Source: Linum tenue
Taxonomy: Eukaryota > Streptophyta > Magnoliopsida > Malpighiales > Linaceae
Assembly (NCBI GenBank): GCA_946122785.1
Contig: CAMGYJ010000003.1
Location: 7,042,032 to 7,106,031, forward strand
Direction of reading: 5' to 3'
Length of the DNA stretch: 64,000 bases
Shown in pieces: positions 54,221 to 64,000 of the stretch. Positions within the stretch are counted from its first letter, which is position 1. Every line of letters begins with the position of its first letter. A program made the translations under genes and the position numbers. The notes beneath the pieces are model-generated. The model was given only the letters and a program-made list of their open reading frames with translations, had not been told where the DNA came from and did no database searches.

Positions 54221-55372
54221 TCAACAAACCAAAAGTGGAGCCAAGAAAAATTTCGTCAGGACCAACAATATGGGTTCATCACTTCCCCCACACTCAAGGC
54301 TCACCTAGGCTAACATTTAAGCACAGCCGGTTGAATCGAAATCAACTCAACCGGACTCAAGGCAAGATTACAGAACCAACCACAATAAGTACACGGGTAG
54401 CACATATACCACATAAAAATCCATGCAAGCTCAATCATCCCTCACCCTACTCTAAATCAGGCAGGCAAACACAGTTCTCGGTCCTATATTCTACAGTTCG
54501 ATTTTCCATGAAATGAGCAATGAACAAGAAACACACCTGAAAACACAAGGAGAACTGTAGCTAGGACGCGAGGGAAGGGTGAGGGACGCGAGGGGGAGCG
54601 AAAAAAATCGCCCGGGAGGCTCGCCTGAAAAATGGCCGGAAATGGCCGGCGAGTCGCCGAAAGTCGCCGGAAAATGACCGGCGACGACGGCGGCGGAGGT
54701 GGCGGCCGGCGGCGGCCAAAGAGGAGAGAGGGGAGAGGATTTTGAGAGAAGAGAGAGGAGAAATTTTGGAAAAAAATGAGGGTAGAGAGAGAAATGACCG
54801 GGGGTTTCCTTTAAAAAGTCAAAATCCCCGGTCGGGTCTCACAAATACCCGGTCGGGTATTTTGGATCCCACGACCGGGGGTTTGAAACGCAGCGTTTTA
54901 CGTGCAATGAGATACCCGGCCTTGAGCCAATAATACCCGGTCGGGTAATTTTTTGGTCAAGGTCGGGTATTTCTTGTGGAACGCTGCGTCAAGGCCTTTG
55001 GGAATCCCCGGCCTCGAACAAAAAATAGTATTTTTGGGACGAGGTCGGGTATTTCCCATTCCCCCCCCCCCCCTCGAGAAACAGAGGGGGCCCCGGGCGT
55101 GTGACCAAAAATACCCGGTCGGGTATTTTGGCCCACGCCGGGTATTTCCCCCAATTCGGCCAAAAATCTCATTTCGCCCAAAATTTCAACCTCTCCTGCA
55201 CGAAAACACCAAATCGAGGCATCAACGACGACCGAACTTCATTACAGACATGCAACTGACTCGACACGACATAAAAACTCAGGAAAAAGGGAAAAAGAAA
55301 TGCAAACCATGGTGGGGTTGCCTCCCCACAAGCGCTTCTTTACCGTCTTTTAGCTAGACGCCCATGGCGGAA
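54221..55372 (-). other. Spacer between pol and the extra ORF, with inverted dyad-array module
   Basis: Non-coding. 54600-54730 is GC-rich simple sequence (GGCCGGCGA-type). 54800-55150 carries more CGGTCG-core dyads (best at 54843-54862 and 55109-55128) next to CTCGAGAAACAGAGGGG, which is the LTR text CCCCTCTCTGTTTCTCGAG in inverted orientation. The post-pol motif lies at about 55310-55345. Confidence 0.75.
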
Positions 55373-58300
55373 CTAAGGGTCCGCGAGTTCCACCACCAAC
55401 TCCGCACGTTCGACCTCGTCTCCTAGGTAGAGTTTGAGACGATGACCATTCACTTTAAACGGCTCAGTTTGCGGGTTGGCAATCTCAATAGTGCCATACG
55501 GGAACACCTGGGTGACCGTGAACGGTCCAGACCACCGGGAACGGAGTTTTCCGGGAAAGAGTTTCTGGCGAGAGTTATAGAGGAGAACTCGATCACCAAC
55601 CTAGAACTCTTTCGGACCCCGCAACCGGGCATCGTGCATGCGCTTAGTGCGCTCCTTGTACAGCCGGGTGTTCTCATAGGCGTGGTAGCGCCATTCCTCC
55701 AGCTCCAACATCTGCATTTTTCGCTCAACACCTGCAACACTAACATCCAGATTTAGCAGCTTAAGGGCCCATAAGGCCTTGTGCTCTAGCTCCGCCGGCA
55801 AATGGCATGCCTTTCCATAGACAAGCCGGTACGGTGAAGTACCAATGGGTGTCTTGTAGGCAGTGCGATACACCCAGAGAGCATCATCGAGCTTGGTGGA
55901 CCAATCTTTGCGGGACTGATCCACCATTTTCTCCAGGATCCGCTTGAGCTCCCGGTTCGTCAGCTCGGCCTGGCCACTGGTCTGAGGATGATAGGCCACG
56001 GACACCTTGTGAGTCACACCATAGCGAGACAGTAGTTTATCAAATTGGCCCTGGAAATGGGTGCCTCTATCGCTTATGATGGCTCTAGGTGTCCCGAACC
56101 GGGAGAATAGCTGCTTCAAAAAAACACAAACACGTCTAGCATCATTAGTGGGCAAAGCTTGCGCCTCAGCCCACCTAGAGACGTAGTCAACAACAACCAG
56201 AATATAAGTGTTACCAAAAGATGGAGGGAAGGGGCCCATGAAGTCGATACCCCAGACATCAAAAATCTCACAAGTTATAAACACATTCTGGGGCATCTCA
56301 TCACGGGCAGAGATGTTACCTGACCTCTGGCATCGGTCGCACCTGCGTGCGAAGGCGTCTGCATCCTTGAAGAGCGTGGGCCAGTAAAAGCCCAACTGGA
56401 GCACCTTCCTCGCCGTGCGGTTTCCTCCGTGGTGACCGCCAGTAGGTCCCTCATGACAGTGAGATAGAATGCCCTCCATCTCACTCTCCATAACACAACG
56501 ACGGATGATCCCGTCGGCTCCGATCCGAAAAAGATGAGGGTCATCCCAGAAGTAGTACTTCAGATTAGAGAAAAACTTCCTCTTGGCGTGAGTTGTCATC
56601 CCCTTGGGCAGCTGCTGGCCCACCAAATAATTCGCAAAATCAGAATACCAGGGGGTGACACTCTCCACCAAGCACATCATCATCAACCTCTCATCTGGGA
56701 AGGAGTCGTCGATCTCCTCCACGAGGTTGTCCGCAGGAGGTGCGTCCAACCGGGAGAGGTGATCAGCTGCAACATTTTCTGCTCCCTTCTTGTCCCGGAT
56801 CTCAATATCAAACTCCTGCAGTAGTAAGATCCATCGTATGAGCCGAGTCTTGGCATCGGCCTTGCTCATCAGGTATCGAATCGCAGAGTGATCTGTGTAC
56901 ACTGTCACATGGGACAAGACCAGATAGGGGCAAAATTTATCAAAGGCAAACACCACTGCAAGCAGCTCCTTCTCTGTAGTGGTGTAGTTCTCCTGGGCAT
57001 CATTAAGAGTCTTCGAGGCGTAGTAGATAGGTCGGAAGTGTTGATCTCGCCTCTGCCCCAAAACAGCTCCAACAGCAAAGTCACTGGCGTCACACATCAG
57101 CTCAAATGGTAGGGACCAATCAGGAACAACCATGATAGGAGCCTGGGTGAGCTTCTCCTTCAAGGTGGTGAACGCCGCTGTGCAAACATCAGTGAACTGG
57201 AAGGGGGCATTCTTCTCAAGAAGCTTAGTCAGGGGCAGGGCGATCTTCGAGAAATCCTTGATGAAACGCCTGTAGAACCCTGCATGGCCAAGAAAACTCC
57301 GGATCCCCTTAACAGATGTAGGAGGAGGCAGCTTGCTGATAGTCTCGATCTTTGCTCTGTCCACCTCAATCCCCATCTTGGAGATCTTATGCCCAAGAAC
57401 TATGCCTTCTCGAACCATGAAGTGACACTTCTCCCAACTCAGTGCCAGGTTCGTTTCTTCACACCGTTTAAGAACAAGTTCCAGGTTATGGAGACAGTGA
57501 GAGAATGAGTCTCCATAAACCGAGAAATCGTCCATAAACACCTCCATAATCTCGCCGACCAGACGGTCAAAGATGGCGAGCATGCATCGCTGAAAAGTAG
57601 CCGGGGCATTGCATAGCCCGAATGGAATCCTCCGGTAGGCAAATGTGCCGAAGGGGCAGGTAAAGGTGGTCTTCGCCTGGTCCTCCGGTGCAATAGGGAT
57701 CTGAAAGTACCCGGACATCCCATCCAAGAAGCAGTAGAACTCGTGCCCCGCCAACCTCTCCAGCATCTGATCAATGAACGGCATCGGGAAATGGTCCTTC
57801 CGAGTGGCGTCGTTAAGACGCCTATAGTCGATGCAAACACGGTATCCAGTTACCGTGCGCATCGGGATGAGCTCGTTCTTCTCGTTAGGCACCACGGTCA
57901 TCCCACCCTTTTTGGGCACCACCTGGGTGGGATTGACCCACTCGCTGTCAGAAATGCCGAAGATGATCCCCACGTCCATCAGCTTCACGATCTCTGCCCG
58001 AACCACAGCCTCCAGGTTCGGTGTCAATCTCCTCTGCGGCTGCCTTACTGGCCGCATCTCATCCTCCAGCAGTATCCGGTGGGAGCAAAAGGAGGGGCTG
58101 ATCCCCCGGATGTCTGTGATCTTCCATGCTAAAGCTCGCTCGTACTACTTCAGCAAGGCCACCAGTCTGGTCTTCTGCTCGGGTGTGAGGGTCGAGCTGA
58201 TGATGACTGGCAGCTTATTCCACTGCCGGAGAAATGCATACTCCAAATGAGGAGGGAGGGGCTTAAGCTCCAGCTCTGGTGGTTCCTCCAAGGAGGTGGT

Positions 58301-60829
58301 GATGCGGGCGGAGGATGAGATCGGTTTAAACAGCCTGTCGCCCTCCAAGAAGGGGCCACTCTCCAATGCGGCCAACTGCTCCGCCAGCTGCGGCTCCTGC
58401 AATGCCTGCTCACCTAGCAAAATACAACGCTCAAGAGTATCATCAGTACCCGCACTCGTGATGGCGAGTGCGGTCTTAAAATCTGTAAGCACATCACAGT
58501 AATCTATGTCATCATGCAAATGAGAATGTTTCCCATTGTCAGACACAGAGAAAGTAGCCTGTTCATCACCAGCACGCAAGATCAATTTACCACTATGCAC
58601 ATCAATAAGCGCCTTGGCGGTGGCGAGAAATGTTCTACCCAAAATCAAAGGCACATCCACATACTCATTTATATCCAAAATAACAAAATCAACAGGATAT
58701 GTGAATGCACTTACATTAACAAGCAAGTCCTCGATGATACCCCTAGGATGCACGATAGAACGATCAGCTAACTGAATGCTCATCCTAGTAGCTCTAGGTT
58801 CACCTAGGTCTAGCTTCTTAAACAACTTATAGGGCATGACATTTATGCTAGCGCCTAGGTCCGCCAAGGACTTTCCTACATGCATGCTGCCAATAACAAG
58901 AGGGATAGTGAAACTCCCTGGGTCTTTGCGCTTCTCGGGCAGCTTGTTCTGCAGGATAGCAGAACACTCCTCGCTTAGCATCACTGTCGAAAGATCCCCA
59001 AGTTTCTTCTTATTGGTGAGGAGGTCTTTCATGAACTTGGCATACTTGGGCATCTTCGACAGTGCCTCCACGAACGGCATGCTGATGTTGACCTGCTTCA
59101 ACATTGCCATGAATTTGGCAAACTCTGTCTCCAGCTTGTCTTTATGAAGTCGAGGGGGGAAGGGCAGCTGGGGTGTATGCTCCTTAACCATAGGCTGCGG
59201 CTTGGGAGCAGGTGCTTCGTCGCCTTCCCCCACTTCTGCAGTATCAGCTGGAGGTGTTGAAGCAGGTAGTGGGTCGTCTCGCCTGGGCTGGGCAGGAGCA
59301 GCAGATATGGTCTTGCCACTCCTGGTGGTGATGGCGTCCAGCTGCTGGAGAGGGTCACGAGGATTGGGAACAGTGGTGGCAGGCAGAGTCCCCGGTGCCC
59401 TGGTAGTGTTCTGGCGAGCTAAGCTCCCAATCTGATTCTATAGATCCTGCAGAATGGCACCTTGGTTTCTCTGGCCTGCCTCCAGTGAGGCTATGTTCTG
59501 ATCCATCCTCGTGAAATTCGCCTGACTGGTGGTCATGAATGCCTGCAAAATGTTCTTCAGATCAGCCATCTGATTATCTGGAGCTGCGGCAGCTGGAGGC
59601 TGAGCAAACTGGCGCTGGGGCTGCTGGAATGGCTGCCCTTGCCTAGGCTGGTAGGGCTGCTGCTGTGGTGGTGGCCCCTGCCTAGCCTGGAAGGGCTGCC
59701 TCTGCTGAAAACCACCTGCTGGTGCTAGGAAATCAGGTGGTTTGTTGGTGTTGCTGCTCTAGGCAAAGTTGGGATGCTGGCGCCATCCCTCATTGTAGGT
59801 GTTGCTATATGGGTCCAGGCGCCGTGCATTGGCGATGAAGTCCACCTGCTCCTACTCCCTCATAGACTGACAATCCTCCACCAGGTGATTCGGGCTCTCA
59901 CACCACTGACACTGAGCTACTGGAGGTGTAGCTACACCTCGGCCCGGAAGGAGACTATTGGGCTGCTTCAACGTCTGCACCAACTCAGCCACCTGCTGCT
60001 CTAATCCGGACCTGGCCTCCATAGCATGCACACCCCAGTCCCGGGAATTCCTGCCTCTATTGTTCTGCCCCCAGGAATGATCTCGGGCAGCCAAGGTACT
60101 AATCATCTGGTTCAGCTCGGGTGGAGTCTTAGTAAGAATATCCCCTCCTGGGCATAGAGACTCGATCACCCTCTGGCTGTCTGGAGTGAGGGCGCTGTAG
60201 AAGTTCCCCACTGTGGATGCATCGCTGAAGCCATGATGGCGACACTGTCAGAAGTATCCCATGTACCGCTCCCATGCATCACGAAGTGACTCATCTGGCT
60301 CTTGGCGGAAGTGAGTGATCTCCCGCTGAATCTCGGTTGTCTTCGAGGCCGGATAGTACCTGTGCACGAACTTGTCTGCCAGATCGTCCCAAGAAGTGAT
60401 GGGCAGTGGGGGCTGGGTCTCCAACCACCTCTTAGCATTCCCCGCCAGAGAATGGGGGAAGAGGTGAAGGCAGATTGCGTCATCCGGGACACCGTTCAGC
60501 TTGAACCCGTTCGTCAGCTGCAGAAAACGGGAGAGATGTACCCGGGCTTCCTCATCCTTCAAGCCATGGAACTGGACAGAGGATGTAATGAGTTGAATCC
60601 AGCATGGCTTGATCCCGAAGTTGTTTGCAGGAATGGGCGGATAGAGGATGACTGGGCGGATGTCAGCAATCCGTGGAGTATAGTAGTACTCCAAGGTGGG
60701 ACCCGGTGGTGGTGGATGATGATGGGCCCCAGCTCCCTGGGGATTGGGGTCGTTCCCCAAGATCTGGTTCACCGGAGGTGGGTTTTGATCGCCTTCCATC
60801 TCGTACTCGTCCTTGGACTCGCTGCTCAA
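55373..60829 (-). pseudogene. Athila gag-pol polyprotein, one frame with six nonsense codons
   Basis: All parts share one frame. Gag core from 60829 (AKRWLETQPPLPITSWDDL, THFRQEPDESLRDAWERY), knuckle CQWCESPNHLVEDC near 59900, Gln/Pro-rich linker, protease with ADLGAS (Asp at 58861-58859). RT with [17 protein letters not shown] and FMDD (all Asp present), RNase H ([22 protein letters not shown]), integrase zinc finger ([13 protein letters not shown]...CDRC) and core Asp-Asp-35-Glu ([27 protein letters not shown]), C-terminal domain to 55373. Stops: 60248-60250 TGA, 59852-59854, 59759-59761, 59438-59440, 58145-58147 and 55601-55603 (all TAG). The longest clean piece is 58144-55604. The enzymes would copy and integrate the element, but it cannot make a full polyprotein. 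Confidence 0.92.
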
Positions 60830-61070
60830 TTAGCCGTCTCTACGCTCCACCATAGCCAGTCTAGCTCGCTGTTGTCTTCGAAGTTGGTTGCAGGTGCGTT
60901 CAATCTCAGGATCCAACGGCAGTAAACCTCCCGACTGGCTACGGGTCATGCACTATCTGCACACAATCAAGCAATGCAAATCCGTGAAGGCACAAGTGGG
61001 AAAGACAAACACTCAATGGGAAAATGAAAATGCTAAAGTAACAGAAATCACTTTTCTTCAACAACCTAGC

Positions 61071-61096
61071 CTTCCCCGGCAACGGCGCCAAAAACT
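61071..61096 (-). other. tRNA-Asp primer binding site of the Athila element
   Basis: The minus strand reads TTTTTGGCGCCGTTGCCGGG immediately after the 5' LTR, matching the 3' end of aspartate tRNA as used by Athila elements. Confidence 0.9.
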
Positions 61097-62439
61097 TGAC
61101 TCACTCCTACTGTCACTCTAGAAAATGGCCAAGTGTAACCACTTCCTAAAGCGTAGTATAGCGGGTTTGGGTTTTATTGTCAACCCCGGGTCCTAGATGT
61201 GATGACTACTCGGTGAATTCTCGTTATCTAGCAGTGAACTTTTAGTGCAGATTCAAGCAAACAAAAACACAAAGCAAGTAAACGGTTGTTGTCAAGTCAA
61301 GAGAGGTCACCCGGATATGGTTCTCCCTAGACTGCAGTTAAGTCGGATTGCAATTTACCAAGTTCAGTTTTCATGAAAGTTATACTGCGGAAGGTTCTTA
61401 ACTAGTCTGAAATCTCGACTAAAGGTCTCCAGACCCTCTCAATCTGAGTCTCTAGCGGGCGACTAACCTCCACCGGAGTAAACAGATTGAGGCCCTAGCG
61501 AACCAAACCTCCACTACCGAATTGAATTCGGTACAGAATAGCGAATTGGCTCCTCGACTAAAGTCACCAATTCGCCACCTTCGATTAAGGATACTCTATC
61601 AACCTAGGCAGATATTCTCATTCTAGGTCAAAGCAGAAACAACAGGAATTTGATCAGGATTCAAGTCATTCAATCATTCAAACCTCAATCGAATATAATC
61701 AATTCACAAACTCTGTACTTGGGTTCATACAATCAGACCTAGCATACAAATTTAGGGTTCCCCATACCCAGATGAATGGGGGAACTACTCCATAGAGAAA
61801 GAAGTAAAAGCGGATTCAGACGCGGAAATCATACTGTGAAGACGGATTTCTGCTCCTGGACGTTTAATCGGCACTTCTCCAAGCTCAAGCCGGCTCCAAT
61901 GGTGATGAAGATCGAGCTATGGCACTTGGGAACTCTGGTTCATCGCTTTCTCTCTCTAGGAATCGCTTTTTCTCTCAAAAACTCAGAACCCTTCAATGTT
62001 GGCCTTCCTTTCCCTTAAATCAGCTGCCATATCGCGATACCCGGTCGAAATACCCGGTCGGGTATTTTGGGTCTCGACCGGGTATAATTGAAGCACACCG
62101 TTTCGGCCTCAGGGAAAATCCCCGGTCTGACTCAATAATCCCCGACCGGGGATTTAAGCATCCTGCCCGGGCCCCTCTCTGTTTCTCGAGGGCCCAAAAA
62201 TAGTGAATACCCGGTCGGGTATTTGGCCACCTGGCCAGGTATTTTCCTCCTACGGCTTACTCTGTCCCAACTTTGCTCCTTTCGACCCAGAACTCGTTTC
62301 TCCGCCTCGATTTCAACGCCGGGACCTGAAATATGACATAAACACACACCCTAGCGTGATATCGGATTAAAACACTAGAATCCACACCTCAAACGGCTTC
62401 AGAACAGGGGTGAAAACATGTGTAATTATCGGTCTATCA
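61097..62439 (-). repeat. 5' LTR of the Athila element
   Basis: 1,343 bp; partner of 49606-50955. It lacks a 5-bp GTGAT copy near 61195 present in the other LTR. The dyad array is at about 62036-62250. Confidence 0.92.
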
Positions 62440-62911
62440 ATCTCTCACTGTCTCGAGCAAACTGCTCCATGAGAAGCCTCAATTCATAGTTTGGATCTGG
62501 CTGTGGTGTGTAGCATGGCTCTGCAGAATGGCCTGTGAAGGCCGCCATGGTTAACTCCAGCTCCGATGGCCCTTCTGGTTGTGGGAGAAAGTCTTCTTGG
62601 TAATGAGGTTGTTCTTGATATGCCCAGGGGTCTGGTTGTTCTCCGTAGTAAGGGGTTGGTACTGGAACCCGAATCCATAGTATTCTCCTCCTTGATTGCT
62701 GCAGAGAGTCTCGGGGTAATACCACTCGGATGGTGGTGGATACCCCCAATGGTTGGAGAAGCCATGAGGATCCATGATTCAGATCTGCACCAACAAAAAC
62801 AAAAACACCCAAGTGAAAAGCAAGGGTGGAAAAGAAAAGAAAAACGCTAAAGTAACAAACTTCTGCCTTTCCTAATAATCTAGAAAGTCCCCGGCAACGG
62901 CGCCAAAAACT
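62440..62911 (-). mobile_element. 5' internal part (primer site and gag start) of a second Athila-like element
   Basis: The minus strand has a tRNA-Asp primer site at 62911-62886 and then, from 62775, the start of a Gag-like frame (MDPHGFSNHWGYPPPSEWYY). After a frame change near 62660 it continues as QPDPWAYQEQPHYQEDFLPQ and ELRLLMEQFARDSERLIDR, ending abruptly where the neighbouring LTR begins at 62439. The rest of its gag-pol is not found at the left side of that element. Confidence 0.8.
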
Positions 62912-64000
62912 TGACTCGCTATGACACAACTCCTAAAAATGGCCAAGTGTAACCAATGAAAGGGACTGCAGTATAGTGGCTCAAGTAATAAATATCGAAT
63001 CCACGGGTCTCTAGAGTTACTATTACTCAGCTTCAGTTCATTATCTAGCAAACCAGATTAAGATGGAAGAACTAAAACTACTCTAACAAACTCCAGTTAA
63101 AGTTAATCTAATTACAGATTGGGAACTCACTTAGGTATGATTCCCCCTAGCCACTAGCCAGATTAATGACTGATGATCGCTAACCTGTTTCACTTTCATT
63201 CACAATGCGGAGAATCCTTGACTAGACCTTGAGTCTCAACTAAAGGAACAAGGCCATCTTGAGTCAATTGCCTAGAGGGACGTATCCTTCTTTAGAACAA
63301 CCGATCAAGGCGTTCTGAACTAGATTCCCACTATCGAATGAGTTTCTCAATCAATACAAAGCATTGAATCAACCCTCGACTAAAGCAATCGATCCAATAC
63401 TATCAATCTATGGTGCTCTGTTGACCTAATCAGGTATTCGCTCTCATAGGATCAAAACAGAATCAATAATCTAGACTAAAGCAATTGAATCATGAAAACA
63501 TGCATAGATTGAATATGAACTCAAGATTATCAAGTAGGCGTACTCTACAATCATCCAATCAAACAAACATAGCTAGGGTTCCTCAAAACCTAAGTGATGG
63601 GAAGTTACTCCATAGAGAAGAGAGAGACTGCAGTAAGAATCTTCAGATGATCAGTCTTCAAGTCCGGGCTTGTTCCTCGAGCTTTTAAGGCGAAGAAATC
63701 CTCCAATTCCACTCCAAGAATGCCCTCAAATTGCCCTCTCTCTCTTTGGTTCATCCCTTGGGTGTTTGGATCCAAAACTCAGCTCTCTTTCCTTTGGCTT
63801 CAATCTGCCTCAAAAACCCGATTCTGGGCAAAACACGGTCGAGGACACGGCCGTGTTTTACTTTTGCCCGCCGTGTTTTGCCCCCAGCAGCCTCGTCGGC
63901 CAAAACACGGTCGTGCCTAAATATGGACACGACCGTGTTTTTCTTTAGGTCAGCTCGTGTTTTTACTGCCGAACATGTTCCCCTATATTCAATGCTTCGT
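62912..64000 (-). repeat. LTR of the second Athila-like element (runs off the window)
   Basis: Starts next to the primer site with TGACTCGCTATGACA (its 3' end on the minus strand). It is only distantly similar to the first LTR (shared GGCCAAGTGTAACCA, TTATCTAGCA). Near the edge it has its own dyad set: ACACGGCCGTGT at 63845-63856, and AAAACACGGTCGTG (63902-63915) paired with CACGACCGTGTTTT (63928-63941) around a 12-base loop. Confidence 0.85.

Larger units (their letters stand above)
49606..62439 (-). mobile_element. Nearly complete Athila-type Ty3/gypsy retrotransposon
   Basis: 12.8 kb on the minus strand: 5' LTR 62439-61097, tRNA-Asp primer site (about 61096-61071), gag-pol frame 60829-55373, post-pol motif AAGCGCTTGTGGGGAGGCAAC near 55340, env-position ORF 54220-52795, long 3' non-coding part, purine tract 50974-50956, 3' LTR 50955-49606. 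LTRs (1,343 and 1,350 bp, TGATAGACC...TGAGTCA) differ at roughly 27 bases and two small indels by eye, about 98% identity. No target duplication: CATGT on one side, ATCTC on the other. Pol catalytic residues are intact but six nonsense codons block the frame. Confidence 0.93.

Noticed and set aside
49601..62444. A 5-bp target duplication of the Athila element
   Set aside because: CATGT and ATCTC do not match at the ends set by the primer site and purine tract.
1..64000. CRISPR arrays, bacterial operons, riboswitches or tRNA genes
   Set aside because: Nothing of the kind was seen; the repeats present are transposon ends, LTRs and tandem repeats of a plant genome.

Overview
The window is nuclear DNA of a flowering plant, most probably a eudicot. 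The evidence is two plant-type host genes (an intronless SBT1-class subtilase and a three-exon ankyrin/arginine-methyltransferase gene) lying in a mass of plant-specific transposable elements: an L1-type LINE, Ty3/gypsy elements of Athila and Tat type, a Cassandra-like TRIM, Mutator-like elements, a Helitron remnant and several hAT or PIF-type MITEs. The species cannot be named from the sequence.

Layout. 1-8301: a decayed LINE on the minus strand (3' end outside the window). Its ORF1 is split by a young, gag-only LTR retrotransposon at 3317-6336, with LTRs that look identical and a 5-bp target-site duplication (TSD). 8435-8783: an inverted-repeat MITE. 8784-11453: intergenic DNA leading to the subtilase gene (11454-13766). 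14122-14576: a PIF/Harbinger-like MITE. 15156-15633: a hAT MITE with an exact 8-bp TSD. 15810-17072: an RMT2-like gene (minus strand). About 115 bp upstream of its ATG begins a 5.4-kb Mutator-like element (17187-22586) carrying a truncated transposase and a broken plant-mobile-domain gene.

23000-26080 is a Helitron helicase remnant (minus). 26959-27390 is a Cassandra-like TRIM containing a 5S-rRNA-derived segment. 27440-33498 is a degenerate Athila element without pol. 33499-43504 is a Tat-type element (plus strand, TSD CTCTC) with damaged pol genes and a spliced antisense gene that has its own TATA-like sequence. 44121-48068 holds a hAT transposase scrap, another hAT MITE with an 8-bp TSD and a tandem duplication. 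48069-49528 is the four-exon C-terminal half of a MULE transposase. 49606-62439 is a nearly complete 12.8-kb Athila element on the minus strand; its gag-pol frame carries six nonsense codons and no visible frameshift. 62440-64000 is the 5' end of a related but different Athila-like element running off the right edge.

Only the subtilase and the RMT2-like gene look like ordinary functional host genes. The most unusual signals are: (i) an array of short dyads with a shared CGGTCG/CGACCG core in the LTRs of two related Athila-like families, with a further inverted copy inside one of them; (ii) the spliced antisense gene of the Tat element; (iii) the gag-only element with apparently identical LTRs; (iv) the MULE carrying a PMD gene next to the RMT2 start; and (v) the 5S-carrying Cassandra-like unit. 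All reading was by eye, without alignment software.
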